Positions 36,518 through 47,422 of a stretch of DNA of 64,000 bases are shown here, in pieces. The notes under the pieces are model-generated. The model was not told the origin of the DNA, did no database searches, and was given only the letters and a program-made list of their open reading frames with translations. Positions within the stretch are counted from its first letter, which is position 1, and each line of letters begins with the position of its first letter. A program made the translations under genes and the position numbers. This DNA comes from Salinarimonas ramus (GTDB lineage Bacteria; Pseudomonadota; Alphaproteobacteria; Rhizobiales; Beijerinckiaceae), in NCBI RefSeq assembly GCF_014645695.1, contig NZ_BMMF01000005.1, positions 49,797 to 113,796 of the forward strand, read 5' to 3'.

Positions 36518-37132
36518 TCACCGCGCCAGCTCCTTCAACCCCATCCGGATCAGCTGCGCCGTCGTCGGCGCCTCGCCTGCGGCCCTGAGCGCGGCCGCGA
36601 TGGCGGCGGCGGCCTGCGACTGCCCGTAGCCGAGATTGACGAGCGCGGAGACCGCGTCCTGCGCCGGGCCGGGCTCCGGCGCGCCGTCGCCGCCCGAGAG
36701 GCCGGCCATGACCGGGTCGATGGGCGCGAAGGCGGGCGCCTTGTCCTTCATCTCGGCGACGATGCGCTGGGCGAGCTTGGGGCCGACGCCCGGCGCACGG
36801 GCGACCGCCGCCTTGTCGCCGGACGCGATCGCGGTCGCGAGCTCGGCGGGCTCGAGCACGGAGAGGATGCCGAGCGCGACCCGCGCACCCACCCCCTGGA
36901 CGAGCTGGAGCAGCCTGAACCATTCGCGCTCCGGGTCGGAGCGGAAGCCGTAGAGGCGGATCATGTCCTCGCGCACCACGGTCTCGATGGACAGCACCGC
37001 CGCCTCGCCCACCGGCGGCAGGCGCTGGAGCGTGCGCGACGAGCAATGCGCCACGTAGCCGACGCCGTGGACGTCGAGGATCACGAAATCCTCGCCGTAG
37101 GCGTCCACCACGCCCTTGAGCTTGCCGATCAT
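36518..37132 (-). CDS. ruvA: Holliday junction helicase subunit RuvA
   Basis: Binds four-way DNA junctions and loads RuvB. 204 residues: [19 protein letters not shown], domain II with [16 protein letters not shown] and [17 protein letters not shown] (helix-hairpin-helix), and domain III beginning [20 protein letters not shown]. Starts 4 bp after the ruvC stop on the same strand. ruvB is not within the window. Confidence 0.97.
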   Translation of the reverse strand: MIGKLKGVVDAYGEDFVILDVHGVGYVAHCSSRTLQRLPPVGEAAVLSIETVVREDMIRLYGFRSDPEREWFRLLQLVQGVGARVALGILSVLEPAELATAIASGDKAAVARAPGVGPKLAQRIVAEMKDKAPAFAPIDPVMAGLSGGDGAPEPGPAQDAVSALVNLGYGQSQAAAAIAAALRAAGEAPTTAQLIRMGLKELAR

Positions 37133-37136
37133 CCCC

Positions 37137-37646
37137 TCATGCCCCCAGCAAAGCCGCCTTCAGCGTGCGCGCCTTGCGATGATGCGCATGCGCGATGGCG
37201 ATGGCGAGGGCGTCGGCGGCGTCCGCGCTCTTCGGGTTCGCCTTGGGCAGGAGCGCGCGCACCATGGCGGCGACCTGCGCCTTCTCCGCATGGCCGACGC
37301 CCACGACCGTCTTCTTCACCTGGTTCGCCCCGTATTCCGCGACGGGCAGGCCCGCGAGCGCCGGCACGAGCAGCGCCATGGCGCGGGCGTGCCCGAGCTT
37401 GAGCGTCGCCTGCGCGTCCTTGTTGACGAAGGTCTCCTCCACCGAGACCTCGTCGGGCGTGAAGTCGCGCACGATGGCGGTGAGCCCGTCGTGGAGCTGC
37501 TTGAGCCTCAGCGCCAGATCGAGGTCGCCGTCGGACTGGATCACGCCGGAGGCGACGTAGGACAGCTTCGTGCCCTCTACCGCGACGAGCCCCCAGCCCG
37601 TCTTGCGCAAGCCGGGGTCGATGCCGAGAATGCGGATGATGTCCAT
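37137..37646 (-). CDS. ruvC: Crossover junction endodeoxyribonuclease RuvC
   Basis: Resolves Holliday junctions with RuvAB. 169 residues beginning [19 protein letters not shown] with catalytic Asp, [25 protein letters not shown] with catalytic Glu, [16 protein letters not shown] and [17 protein letters not shown] (catalytic Asp). Complete and typical. ATG 37644-37646; the upstream frame is the shadow of the divergent transporter. Followed by ruvA. Confidence 0.97.
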   Translation of the reverse strand: MDIIRILGIDPGLRKTGWGLVAVEGTKLSYVASGVIQSDGDLDLALRLKQLHDGLTAIVRDFTPDEVSVEETFVNKDAQATLKLGHARAMALLVPALAGLPVAEYGANQVKKTVVGVGHAEKAQVAAMVRALLPKANPKSADAADALAIAIAHAHHRKARTLKAALLGA

Positions 37647-37706
37647 CGTCGGGAAGGCCGATTCGGTGAGGGGCGCGGGAACGTCGCGCGAACGAAGGAG
37701 TCGCGC

Positions 37707-38486
37707 GTGTCGGACGTGCTTGTCAATATCGGCGTGCCGGCGCAGCTCGCCGGCTTCCCGCTCTGGTTCGCGGCGGTCGCCGCCTTCGTCGCCGCGACGG
37801 CGCGTGGCTTCGCGGGCTTCGGCGCCGGGCTGATCTTCATGCCGCTCGCCTCCGCCACGCTCGGTCCGCAGGTGGCGGCGCCGGTGCTGCTCCTCCTCGA
37901 CACGGTGCTCATCGCCCCCTTCGTCCCCGCGGCCTGGCGCGCCTGCGACAGGCGCGCCGTCTCGGTGATGACGCTCGGCGCCTATCTCGGCGTCCCGGCG
38001 GGGGCGGCGGCGCTCGTGTGGGTGGAGGAGATCACCATGCGCTGGCTCCTCGTCGCGCTCATCGTCGCGCTGCTGGCGCTCCTCGTCTCGGGCTTCCGCT
38101 ATCGCGGGCGCCCGAAGCCGCCGCTCACCGCGGGCGTGGGCGTCCTCTCGGGCTTCCTCTCCGCGGCGGCGCAGGTGGGCGGGCCGCCGGCCATCGCCTA
38201 TTGGCTGGGCTCGCAGGCGAAGGCCGCGCAGGTGCGCGCGAACCTCGTCGTCTTCGTCGTCCTCGCGGCGCTGGGCACCGCGGTCGCCTACGTCGCCGGC
38301 GGGCTCCTGACGCCGGCGATCCTCGCCACCGCCCTCGTGATCGCGCCGTTCTACGGGGCGGGGCTGTTCCTCGGCTCGCGGCTCTTCGGGCTCGCCTCCG
38401 AGACGCTGTTCCGGCGCATCTGCTACGCGCTGATCGCGCTCGCGGCGATCGTCTCTCTGCCCTCGCTCGACGGCGTCTTGCGCTGA
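37707..38486 (+). CDS. TSUP (TauE/SafE) family sulfite/organosulfur exporter-like protein
   Basis: 259-residue membrane protein with about eight helices, TauE/SafE type: [21 protein letters not shown] at the first conserved half, [23 protein letters not shown] at the second. Substrates of the family include sulfite, sulfoacetate and taurine derivatives; none can be assigned. Start GTG 37707 has AAGGAG 7 nt upstream. Divergent from ruvC with a 60-bp gap. Confidence 0.85.
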   Translation: MSDVLVNIGVPAQLAGFPLWFAAVAAFVAATARGFAGFGAGLIFMPLASATLGPQVAAPVLLLLDTVLIAPFVPAAWRACDRRAVSVMTLGAYLGVPAGAAALVWVEEITMRWLLVALIVALLALLVSGFRYRGRPKPPLTAGVGVLSGFLSAAAQVGGPPAIAYWLGSQAKAAQVRANLVVFVVLAALGTAVAYVAGGLLTPAILATALVIAPFYGAGLFLGSRLFGLASETLFRRICYALIALAAIVSLPSLDGVLR

Positions 38487-38507
38487 GGGCGAGGGCGAGC
38501 CTCCGCC

Positions 38508-38560
38508 GATGCCCGCGGATGCCATGCCCACGGATGCCATGCCCACGGATGCCATGGCGA
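38508..38560. repeat. 15-bp tandem repeats downstream of the TSUP gene
   Basis: GATGCCATGCCCACG occurs at 38518-38532 and 38533-38547, with a shortened copy before (GATGCCCGCG from 38508) and after (GATGCCATGGCGA from 38548). In the non-coding gap before pepA. Function unknown; possibly replication slippage. Confidence 0.75.
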
Positions 38561-38605
38561 GACGGCGCCCCGCGCACTTGTCCTGCGCGAGCCATCGGCT
38601 AACTT

Positions 38606-38638
38606 GTCGCGAAAGCGTCGCGAAAGCGTCGCGAATCG
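38606..38638. repeat. Three 11-bp direct repeats upstream of pepA
   Basis: GTCGCGAAAGC at 38606-38616 and 38617-38627, and GTCGCGAATCG at 38628-38638. The 11-bp period puts each copy on the same face of the helix, about 45-75 bp before the pepA start, so it could be a regulator binding array. Confidence 0.5.
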
Positions 38639-38679
38639 CGCGATCCCCGCTCGCGCGCGCATCCCCACACGAGGTTTCC

Positions 38680-40227
38680 ATGGCCGAGCCGCTGAAGATC
38701 GACTTCATCTCCCCCGCCCTGCCCGACAGCGGCGATCTCGTCGTGTTCGTCGGCGACGATCTCGCGCTCGGGCCGGTGGCCGCGGAGACGCTGGGCGAGG
38801 CGGCCTCCCTCGTCGCGCGTGCCGCCAAGTCGGAGAAGTTCAAGGGCAAGTGGAAGAGCGTGATGTCCATCGCCCAGCCCGCCGGGCTCGCGGTGGACCG
38901 GCTCGTGGTCGTCGGGATCGGCGGCGCCAAGGAGCGCGCGGAGCTCGATTTCGCCCTGCTCGGCGGCGTCGTCGCGGGGCGCACCGCGGGCCGCACCGCG
39001 ACCGTGATCTGCGATCTCCCCGAGGTCGCGGCCGGCCCCGAGGAGGTCGCCGAGATCAGCCTCGGCGCGCGCCTGCGGGCCTATGCCTTCGACCGCTACA
39101 AGTCGAAGAAGGGCAAGAAGTCCAAGGGTGAGGGCAAGAGCGAAAGCAAGGCCGACGAGAAGGGCGGGGACGACGCCGAGGACATGACCGGCGGTCGCCT
39201 CTCTCTCGCCTGCGCCGATCCGTCGGCGACGAAGAAGGCCGCGAAGATCCGCGAAGGCCTCGCCGAGGGCGTGACGCTCGCCCGCGATCTCGTCAACGAG
39301 CCCGCCAACGTGCTCGGCCCCGTGGAATTCGCCGACATGGCGAAGTCCCTCGAGAAGGTGGGCGTCGAGGTCGAGATCCTCGACGAGAAGCAGCTCGCCA
39401 AGATCGGCATGCGCGCGCTGCTCGGCGTCGCGCAGGGCTCCGAGCGTCCCGCCCGCGTCGCCATCATGCGCTGGAACGGCGGGGGCAAGAAGGACAAGCC
39501 CATCGCCTTCATCGGCAAGGGCGTCGTCTTCGACACCGGCGGCATCTCGATCAAGCCCGCCGGCGGCATGGAGGACATGAAGGGCGACATGGCGGGTGCG
39601 GCCTGCGTCGTCGGCCTCATGCATGCGCTCGCCTCGCGCAAGGCGAAGGCCAACGTGATCGGCGCCATCGGCCTCGTGGAGAACATGCCCGACGGCCGCG
39701 CCCAGCGCCCCGGCGACATCGTCGAGACGCTCTCGGGCATTACGGTCGAGGTGATCAACACCGACGCCGAGGGCCGCCTCGTCCTCGCCGACGTCATCAC
39801 CTACGTCCGCGACCGGTTCGAGCCCGCCTTCATGATCGACCTCGCGACGCTGACGGGCGCGATCCTCGTCGCGCTCGGCAACGAGCACGCCGGCCTGTTC
39901 TCCAACGACGACACGCTGGCCGAGCGCCTCCACGCCGCTGGCCTCGCGACGGGCGAGAAGGTCTGGCGCATGCCGCTCGGGCCCGCCTACGACAAGATGA
40001 TCGAGTCGAAGGTCGCGGACATCAAGAACGTCGGCGGCGGGCGCAATGCCGGCTCGATCACGGCTGCGCAGTTCCTCAAGCGCTTCGTCGAGGACACGCC
40101 GTGGGCGCATCTCGACATCGCCGGCACGGGCATGGGCGCGGCGCAGACCGAGATCTCGCGCACCTTCGGCTCCGGCTACGGCGTGCGCCTGCTCGACCGC
40201 CTCGTGCGCGACCATTACGAGGGCTGA
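38680..40227 (+). CDS. pepA: Cytosol (leucyl) aminopeptidase
   Basis: Zn/Mn-dependent M17 aminopeptidase that releases N-terminal residues from peptides. The 515 residues include the C-terminal catalytic domain with [26 protein letters not shown] (metal Lys/Asp), [13 protein letters not shown] (the M17 signature) and [13 protein letters not shown] hydrophilic insert of about 30 residues near 140-170, [20 protein letters not shown], links the N- and C-terminal domains and is longer and more charged than in other PepA. GAGG is 5 nt before ATG 38680. Confidence 0.96.
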   Translation: MAEPLKIDFISPALPDSGDLVVFVGDDLALGPVAAETLGEAASLVARAAKSEKFKGKWKSVMSIAQPAGLAVDRLVVVGIGGAKERAELDFALLGGVVAGRTAGRTATVICDLPEVAAGPEEVAEISLGARLRAYAFDRYKSKKGKKSKGEGKSESKADEKGGDDAEDMTGGRLSLACADPSATKKAAKIREGLAEGVTLARDLVNEPANVLGPVEFADMAKSLEKVGVEVEILDEKQLAKIGMRALLGVAQGSERPARVAIMRWNGGGKKDKPIAFIGKGVVFDTGGISIKPAGGMEDMKGDMAGAACVVGLMHALASRKAKANVIGAIGLVENMPDGRAQRPGDIVETLSGITVEVINTDAEGRLVLADVITYVRDRFEPAFMIDLATLTGAILVALGNEHAGLFSNDDTLAERLHAAGLATGEKVWRMPLGPAYDKMIESKVADIKNVGGGRNAGSITAAQFLKRFVEDTPWAHLDIAGTGMGAAQTEISRTFGSGYGVRLLDRLVRDHYEG

Positions 40228-40303
40228 GGCGGCCCGGCCCCTTCGGCCAGGAGCGCGGCGGCGGCGCGGGTGACGCGGCCGCCGGGCTCTGCCATAACGC
40301 GGC

Positions 40304-40756
40304 ATGAGCGACGTCTGGTTCTACCATCTCCAGCGGGCGAGCCTCGAGGAGACGCTGCCGCGCCTCGTGACGAAGGCGCGCGGCGCGGGCTGGCGCGTGG
40401 CGATCCGCACGACGAGCCCGGAGCGGCGCGACGCCCTCGACGACCTGCTCTGGACCTTCGAGGACGACGGCTTCCTGCCCCACGCCACGGAAGCCGACCC
40501 GCAGGCCGCCGCGGAGACGGTGCTGATCCAAGCGTCCGGCGCCGATCTCAACGCGCCCGACGCCGTGCTCCTCGTCGACGGCGCGCCGATGCCCGACGAT
40601 CCCGCGCGCTACCAGCGCGTCATCCTGATCTTCGACGGCAACGACGACGCGGCGCTGGCCGCCGCGCGCGAGCGCTGGCGCGCGGTGAAGTCCGCGGGCC
40701 ACCAGGCCTCGTACTGGGCGCAGGACGAGAGCGGGCGCTGGGTGAAGAAGGCCTGA
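40304..40756 (+). CDS. holC: DNA polymerase III chi subunit
   Basis: Clamp-loader accessory that binds SSB. 150 residues with MSDVWFYHLQRASLEETLPRL, GWRVAIRTTSPERRDALDDLLW, DDGFLPHATE and YQRVILIFDGNDDAALAAARERW, which are the HolC hallmarks. pepA-holC is the usual alphaproteobacterial order and supports the call. Starts 76 bp after pepA. Complete. Confidence 0.95.
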   Translation: MSDVWFYHLQRASLEETLPRLVTKARGAGWRVAIRTTSPERRDALDDLLWTFEDDGFLPHATEADPQAAAETVLIQASGADLNAPDAVLLVDGAPMPDDPARYQRVILIFDGNDDAALAAARERWRAVKSAGHQASYWAQDESGRWVKKA

Positions 40757-40775
40757 GCCGCCGGCCGCGCCGACT

Positions 40776-41651
40776 TCACGCCGCGAGGGCGGCGTAGGCG
40801 CCCGGCGTGATGCCCATGCGCGCCTTGAAGACGCGGTTGAGGTGGCTCTGGTCGTAGAAGCCCGCCTCCGTCGCCACCGCCGCCGGTGGCTCCCCCGCGA
40901 TCAGCAGGCGACGTGCGGCCCGCACCCGGCGATCGACCTGGTAGGCGTGGGGGGTGAGCCCCGTCTCGGCCTTGAAGGCGCGGATGAGATGCGTGCGCGA
41001 GAGCCCCGCCTCGGCGGCGAGCCCGTCGAGGCCGATCTCCTCGGCGAAGCGCGCGTCGATGAATGCGCGGGCCCGCCCGACGCCCCGGCGCTCGCCCGTC
41101 GCGGGACGCGGCGCGCCGTCGAGATCGCCGTGGCGCGCGATCAGGCGTCCGAGGAAGGCGAGGAGCCGCTCGTCGGTCTCGAGCGTGCCCGCGCCGTGAT
41201 CGGCCGCACCGAGCGCGTCGTGCAGGGCGGCGAGCTCCGCCACGAGGGCGGGGTCCTCGACGACGGAGGGCGCGAACCACGGCGCGCGGGGCAGCGTGCG
41301 CCCGGCGACGTCCTCCGCCACCTCGCGCATCAGCGCGGCCGAGGGGTAGAGCGTGCGATAGACGAAATAGCCGCCGTGCGGCGCGCCGTCGTGCGCCTCG
41401 TCCGGCGAGACGAGGCACAGCGAACCCGCGGGCGCGTAGTTCTGCACGCCGCGTCGCCAGAAGGTCTCGCAGCCCGCGACGATGCCGGCGATGGCGTAGG
41501 TCTCGTGCGTGTGGCGCGCATAGGCGTGCCGGCGGAAGCGCGCCGCCAGGCAATCGAGCCCGGCATAGCGCTCCACGCGCCAGAACCGCGCCACGTCGCC
41601 GGAGGCGGCGAGCGCGGGATCGAGATCGTGGAGCGGCTCGGCGGGCGGCAT
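40776..41651 (-). CDS. AraC-family transcriptional regulator with cupin-like sensing domain
   Basis: 291-residue regulator: an N-terminal AraC-like binding domain (ARFRRHAYARHTHETYAIAGIV, a double-stranded beta-helix) and a C-terminal pair of helix-turn-helix motifs (IGLDGLAAEAGLSRTHLIRAF and AAVATEAGFYDQSHLNRVFK). The latter shows the AraC signature with terminal GITPGAY. Start M at 41649-41651 (MPPAEPLH) is preferred; GTG 41660 is possible. Converges on holC. The ligand and target genes are not evident; a DUF-type exporter is usual for this type but none is next to it. Confidence 0.87.
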   Translation of the reverse strand: MPPAEPLHDLDPALAASGDVARFWRVERYAGLDCLAARFRRHAYARHTHETYAIAGIVAGCETFWRRGVQNYAPAGSLCLVSPDEAHDGAPHGGYFVYRTLYPSAALMREVAEDVAGRTLPRAPWFAPSVVEDPALVAELAALHDALGAADHGAGTLETDERLLAFLGRLIARHGDLDGAPRPATGERRGVGRARAFIDARFAEEIGLDGLAAEAGLSRTHLIRAFKAETGLTPHAYQVDRRVRAARRLLIAGEPPAAVATEAGFYDQSHLNRVFKARMGITPGAYAALAA

Positions 41652-41710
41652 GATCGGCACGGTAGCGCCTTCGCGCGGGCCTGTCTGCGACGAAAGCGTC
41701 ACGCGGCCCG

Positions 41711-42346
41711 TCACGCGCCTCGGCACGCCGCCGCCAGGGCCGCGCAGCGCTCGGCGAAACGCGCCTGCGCGACCTCGGCCGGCCAGGGCGCGAGCCAGGC
41801 CCGCACGTCCGCCGGCGCGCCGTCGGGCGTGCCGAAGAAGGCGCGGGCCTCCGCGTCCGCGAAGCCGGCGAGCCGCGTCGCCTCGAGGTAGGCGGCGGTG
41901 CGGTCGGCGCGCTTGGTGAGCTTCACGAGCGCCTGGGAGGGCGTGGCGCGCAGGCCGAAATGCAGGCGGATGGCGGCGAGGAGGCGCGCCTCCACCTCCT
42001 TGTAGACGTCCCCGATCACGGCCTTGAACGGCGAGATCATGTCGCCGATCACGTATTCCGGCGCGTCGTGCAGGAGGATGCCGAGCCGCTCGTCGGGCCG
42101 CGCCTCGGGAGCGAGCGCCTGCGCGATCTCCTCGACGAGCAGCGAATGCTGGGCGACGGAAAAGATCCGGTCCCCCCGCGTCTGGCCGTTCCAGCGCGCG
42201 ACGCGGGCGAGGCCGTGGGCGATGTCGTCGAGCTCGACGTCGAGCGGCGAGGGGTCGAGAAGGTCGAGGCGCCGGCCCGAGAGCATGCGCTGCCAGGCGC
42301 GCGGCGCGGCCTCTCGGCGCGGCTTCGAGGACGGCGTGCGGGCCAT
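41711..42346 (-). CDS. HD-domain phosphohydrolase (YfbR-like)
   Basis: 211-residue protein with the HD metal-binding pattern: SVAQHSLLVEEIAQAL (first His), GILLHDAPEYVIGDM (His-Asp), and RADRTAAYLEATRLAGF after the last helix. It resembles 5'-nucleotidase YfbR and related HD hydrolases that act on dNMPs; substrate unverified. ATG 42344-42346 is used. It lies 5 bp after tag on the same strand, so likely one transcript. Confidence 0.82.
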   Translation of the reverse strand: MARTPSSKPRREAAPRAWQRMLSGRRLDLLDPSPLDVELDDIAHGLARVARWNGQTRGDRIFSVAQHSLLVEEIAQALAPEARPDERLGILLHDAPEYVIGDMISPFKAVIGDVYKEVEARLLAAIRLHFGLRATPSQALVKLTKRADRTAAYLEATRLAGFADAEARAFFGTPDGAPADVRAWLAPWPAEVAQARFAERCAALAAACRGA

Positions 42347-42351
42347 GGCCT

Positions 42352-42966
42352 TCAGCGCGGCGTCGCCAGGGCCGCGCATTCCGCGTGGCGGAAGCAGCCC
42401 ACGAGGTGGTCGTTGGTCATGCCGGTCGCCTGCATGAAGGCGTAGACGATGGTGGGGCCGCAGAAGCCGAAGCCCTCGGCCTTGAGCGCCTTCGCCATCT
42501 TCTCGGCGGCGGGCGTCTTCGTCGGCGATTCGGCGCGCGTGCGGAGGCACGGCTGCACGGGTGTGCCGTCGACGAAATCCCACAGGAAGGTCGAGAAGGA
42601 GCCGCGCTCCTGGATGGCGAGCCAGGCCCGCGCGCCGCGGATCGTCGCCTCGATCTTGGCGCGATTGCGCACGATGCCGGGGTCCGCCATCAGGTCCGCG
42701 ATCTTCGCCTCGTCCCAGCGCACGATACGCTCGGGCTCGAACCCGTCGAACACCGCGCGAAAATGCGGGCGCTTGCGCAGGATCGTGATCCAGGAGAGGC
42801 CCGCCTGGAAGCCGTCGAGGATCAGCTTCTCGAACAGCGCGCGATCGTCCCGCTCGGGCACGCCCCAATCGGTGTCGTGATAGGCGACGTAGAGCGGGTC
42901 CGTGCCCGGCCACCAGCAGCGATCGCGCCCGTCCGCGTGACGGACGAGGGAGCCGTCGGCGTTCAC
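42352..42966 (-). CDS. tag: DNA-3-methyladenine glycosylase I
   Basis: Base-excision repair enzyme that removes N3-methyladenine from DNA. 204 residues: RCWWPGTDPLYVAYHDTDWGVPERDDRALFEKL (first signature), GLSWITILRKRPHFR, DPGIVRNRAKIEATI, WDFVDGTPVQ, and FGFCGPTIVYAFMQATGMTNDH with the zinc-binding His/Cys end (VGCFRH). Start GTG 42964-42966 overlaps the MipA-like stop (GTGA). Upstream of the HD gene. Confidence 0.96.
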   Translation of the reverse strand: MNADGSLVRHADGRDRCWWPGTDPLYVAYHDTDWGVPERDDRALFEKLILDGFQAGLSWITILRKRPHFRAVFDGFEPERIVRWDEAKIADLMADPGIVRNRAKIEATIRGARAWLAIQERGSFSTFLWDFVDGTPVQPCLRTRAESPTKTPAAEKMAKALKAEGFGFCGPTIVYAFMQATGMTNDHLVGCFRHAECAALATPR

Positions 42967-43778
42967 CGCCGCGGCCCGAAGGGCGAGACGTCGAAGGAAT
43001 AGGACAGGCCGACGCCCGCGCCGAACTGGTCGCGCGAGCCGCGGAAGCGCACGAGCGGCGCCTCCGCCACGTCGCCCATCAGGCGGTCGTAGCGGGCATA
43101 GCCGAGCGCGGTCCAGGACTGGGTGAGCGCCACCTGCGCCGAGGCGAGAACGCCGATGGAGCGCAGGCCGGCATCCGGATCGTAGGTCGGCAGGCCCGAG
43201 CGCGCCGATTGCGCGGCGTCGACGCCGAAATAGGTGTCCATGTAGTCGTCGCTGGCGAGCCGGACGCGCGGGCCCACCGACAGCGTCCAGGTCGGCTCAG
43301 GGCGCACGACGTAGTCGACGCCGAGATCGGTGAGGATGCCCTCGTGCCCGTTGAAGCCGCGACGCACCTCGGCGGAGAGGCGCAGGACGTCGGAGGCCCA
43401 GATCTCGGCGAACACGCCGATCTCGCCCGCCCAATCCACGTCGCCCAGCCCACGCAGGTCGCGCGAATCGTCTTCGTCCCGCGCGCCGCGGAACGCGCCG
43501 ACGATGCCGACGCGCAGCCGATCGTGCTCGAGGAGGCCAAGCCGCAGCCCGTCGTCGGGCGCCTTCCAGGTGGCGGCGGTGCCGGCGCGGCGAACCGAGA
43601 AGATCGGCAGCGGCCGGAAGCGCATCTCGTCCGAGCCCTCGAAGACCGGAGCGGCCACGCCGCGCGCGCCGACGGTCACGGTCCAGTCTCCCCGCAGGAA
43701 GTCGAAGGCGTGGGAGGGCGTGGCGGCACAGACGACGAGAGCTGCGCCGGCGGCGAGGACGAGCGGGCGGACGGGCAT
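42963..43778 (-). CDS. MipA/OmpV-family outer-membrane protein
   Basis: 271-residue beta-barrel-like protein with a signal peptide (PVRPLVLAAGAALVVCAATPSHA), GARGVAAPVFEGSDEMRFRPLPIFSVRR (the MipA start) and ending GAGVGLSYSFDVSPFGPRR with an aromatic pattern typical of outer-membrane strands. Members bind MltA/PBP1b in E. coli (MipA) or serve as porin-like proteins. Its stop overlaps the tag start by 4 bp. Confidence 0.88.
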   Translation of the reverse strand: MPVRPLVLAAGAALVVCAATPSHAFDFLRGDWTVTVGARGVAAPVFEGSDEMRFRPLPIFSVRRAGTAATWKAPDDGLRLGLLEHDRLRVGIVGAFRGARDEDDSRDLRGLGDVDWAGEIGVFAEIWASDVLRLSAEVRRGFNGHEGILTDLGVDYVVRPEPTWTLSVGPRVRLASDDYMDTYFGVDAAQSARSGLPTYDPDAGLRSIGVLASAQVALTQSWTALGYARYDRLMGDVAEAPLVRFRGSRDQFGAGVGLSYSFDVSPFGPRR

Positions 43779-43839
43779 CGTGTCGGGGACTCCGTGAGAC
43801 GCGACTGGAGGAGCGTCTACGAGACTTGAAGGAAAGCGG

Positions 43840-44745
43840 TCAATCCTTCGTTAACGCCTCGATCCCCGCCGGCGTCTCGAAGCGCACGAAGCGCGGCCGC
43901 AAGAGCGTGAGCTTTCGCCCGCCGGCGCGGATCTCCACGCCCTCGGCGAGCGCGTCCCCGACGCGGTCGAGACGGACCATCACGAGCCCGCGCCCGCCCG
44001 CGGACGAACCGGCCTTGCCGATCGTGCGCTCGCCGGCCAGGACGTCGGCGCCGGTCTCCGGAGCGAGATCGTCCTCGTAAGTCGCTGGCAGGATGCGCGT
44101 TCTCGCGGTGCCGCGATGCTGCATGCGCGAGACCACCTCCTGGCCGACATAGCAGCCCTTCTCGAAGTCGACGCCGGCGACCTGGTCCATCAGCGCCTCG
44201 TGCGGGAAGGTCTCGCCGAAGAGATAGTCCTTGCCGCCCTCCGGCACGCCGCACGCGATCCGGTGCGCATGGTAGTCCTGCGGCTGTGCATCGGCGAGAC
44301 CTGCGACGGATGATCGCGGGACGATCGCGCGCCATCCCAGATCCGCGAGGCGCGGGTCGGTGCCGGCGACGATCGCCTCGCCCACGGGCGGCGGTGCGTC
44401 CCATCCGGCGAGCACCGCCCGCTCGGCCGACACGTCTGCGATCGCGACCTTGGCGCGCAGCCTGTAGAAGGTCAGGCGCTTGGCGAGATCGGCGGCGAAG
44501 GCCGCCGGCGTGTCGAGGAGGAACGCCTGCCCGTCCTCGCCCTCACCCTCGGCGCCGCCTCTGGGGACCCTGTGGATCAGGAAGTCGAACAGGATCTTGC
44601 CCTGCGGCGTCAGCAGCGCGCCGAAGAGCGGGCTCGCGCACCCCTCGGCGTCGACGTCGCAGGTGACGAGCCCGTCGAGGAACGAGGCCGCCTGCGGCCC
44701 GGAGACCTCCAGGACGGCGCGATCGGCGAGATGGACGACGGGCAT
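43840..44745 (-). CDS. ygfZ: Folate-binding YgfZ/GcvT-domain Fe-S repair protein
   Basis: Tetrahydrofolate-dependent helper of Fe-S enzymes under oxidative stress. The 301 residues open with LADRAVLEVSGPQAASFLDGLVTCDV and hold the YgfZ motif DFEKGCYVGQEVVSRMQHRGTAR with the essential Cys, plus HEALMDQVAGV. The GcvT fold is short, as expected for YgfZ. ATG 44743-44745. Next to mmsB on the same strand, 85 bp apart. Confidence 0.93.
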   Translation of the reverse strand: MPVVHLADRAVLEVSGPQAASFLDGLVTCDVDAEGCASPLFGALLTPQGKILFDFLIHRVPRGGAEGEGEDGQAFLLDTPAAFAADLAKRLTFYRLRAKVAIADVSAERAVLAGWDAPPPVGEAIVAGTDPRLADLGWRAIVPRSSVAGLADAQPQDYHAHRIACGVPEGGKDYLFGETFPHEALMDQVAGVDFEKGCYVGQEVVSRMQHRGTARTRILPATYEDDLAPETGADVLAGERTIGKAGSSAGGRGLVMVRLDRVGDALAEGVEIRAGGRKLTLLRPRFVRFETPAGIEALTKD

Positions 44746-44830
44746 GGGGGTGACGCTCCCGGGCGTGCTGCGGCGAGGCTTTCGACCGGCCCGATCTAGG
44801 CATCGCCGCCGGTCCGCTCAAGGCGCGCGA

Positions 44831-45736
44831 TCAGCCGGCCTTTCCGCCGTCTGCCTGCGCCTGCCCGCGCAGCCATTCGATGATGGCGGAGAAGTCGCGC
44901 CCGCCGTTGCCCTGCCCCGCGAAGAGCGCGTAGAGCTGCGCCGCCTCCGCGCCGAGCGGCGTGGCCGCGCCGGAGGCGTTGGCGGCGGCCTGGGCGAGGC
45001 GCAGGTCTTTCAGCATGAGGTCGGCGGCGAAGCCCGGCGCGTAGCCCTTGTTCGCCGGCGAGGTCGGGACCGGGCCCGGTACCGGGCAGTAGGTCGTGAG
45101 CGACCAGCACTGGCCAGAGGAGGTCGAGGCGACGTCGAAGAGCGCCTGGTGCGACAGGCCGAGCTTCTCGCCGAGCGCGAAGGCCTCCGCGACGCCGATC
45201 ATCGAGATGCCGAGGATCATGTTGTTGCAGATCTTCGCCGCCTGGCCGGCGCCCGGGCCGCCGCAATGGACGACCTTCTTGCCCATGGCCTCCAGCACCG
45301 GCTTCGCCGCCGCGAAGGCGGCGTCCGAGCCGCCCGCCATGAAGGTGAGCGTTCCCGCGCTCGCCCCGCCGACGCCGCCGGAGACGGGCGCGTCGAGCGA
45401 CAGGCACCCCGCCGCCTCGGCCATGGCGTGGGCGGCGCGCGCGCTCTCCACGTCGATGGTGGAGGAATCGATGAGCAGCGCGCCCCTGGCGCAGGCCGGC
45501 AGGATCGCCTCCCACACCGCCGTCACGTGACGCCCGGCCGGCAGCATGGTGACGACGATCTGCGCGTCGGCCACCGCCTCCGCCGCGCTCGCGGCGATCG
45601 TGGCGCCCGCGGCCCGCGCCGCCTCCTGCGCCGCCGGCGCGAGGTCGAACCCGGTGACGGCGTGGCCCGCGGCCACGAGATTGCCGGCCATCGGCGCCCC
45701 CATGTTGCCGAGCCCGATGAAGGCGATCCTCGTCAT
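44831..45736 (-). CDS. mmsB: 3-hydroxyisobutyrate dehydrogenase
   Basis: NAD-dependent oxidation of 3-hydroxyisobutyrate to methylmalonate semialdehyde in valine catabolism. The 302 residues have AFIGLGNMGAPMAGNLVAAGH (Rossmann), SLDAPVSGGVGGASAGTLTFMAGG (signature), GGPGAGQAAKICNNMILGISMIGVAEA with the catalytic Lys, and KDLRLAQAAANAS. Close relatives also reduce tartronate semialdehyde, so assignment to valine catabolism is likely but not certain. ATG 45734-45736 overlaps the stop of the membrane-protein gene upstream (ATGA). Confidence 0.88.
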   Translation of the reverse strand: MTRIAFIGLGNMGAPMAGNLVAAGHAVTGFDLAPAAQEAARAAGATIAASAAEAVADAQIVVTMLPAGRHVTAVWEAILPACARGALLIDSSTIDVESARAAHAMAEAAGCLSLDAPVSGGVGGASAGTLTFMAGGSDAAFAAAKPVLEAMGKKVVHCGGPGAGQAAKICNNMILGISMIGVAEAFALGEKLGLSHQALFDVASTSSGQCWSLTTYCPVPGPVPTSPANKGYAPGFAADLMLKDLRLAQAAANASGAATPLGAEAAQLYALFAGQGNGGRDFSAIIEWLRGQAQADGGKAG

Positions 45737-46116
45737 GACGTCTCTCCCCGTGTCGTTCTCTTTTCCACCGCCAGCGCCCCCACGAGGGCGAAGCCGGCGA
45801 CCCACAGCATCCACGAGCCGAAGACCTTGTCGAGGGCCGGATCGAGCGCGGGGAAGAACACCGCGAAATGGGAGGTCACCGCCGCCATCACGAGAAGCAG
45901 CGGCACGAGCATCAGCGCCGCCGCCCGCACCGCCTTCGCCCGCGGCCGCCCGGCGAGGGCGGGCGTCACGAGCCCGAGCGCGAGCCCCAGCACGCCACCG
46001 GCGACGAAGTTCGCCTGGAAGGCCCGTGTCGTGTCGAGGAAGAACAGCGGTCCGGCATAGTGGAAGAGCGCGAAGAGGGCGCTCGCGAGGACGATGCCGA
46101 GGAGGACGGGGCGCAT
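45733..46116 (-). CDS. Small four-helix membrane protein
   Basis: 127 residues with four predicted membrane helices (RPVLLGIVLASALFALFHYAG, FVAGGVLGLALGLVTPALAG, LMLVPLLLVMAAVTSHFAVF, VFGSWMLWVAGFALVGALA) and a basic tail. No family recognised; it is between murA and mmsB and overlaps the mmsB start by 4 bp, so it is probably co-translated. ATG 46114-46116 has no upstream competition. Confidence 0.68.
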   Translation of the reverse strand: MRPVLLGIVLASALFALFHYAGPLFFLDTTRAFQANFVAGGVLGLALGLVTPALAGRPRAKAVRAAALMLVPLLLVMAAVTSHFAVFFPALDPALDKVFGSWMLWVAGFALVGALAVEKRTTRGETS

Positions 46117-46132
46117 GGGGGCGATCCTCTAA

Positions 46133-47422
<1,290 letters not shown>

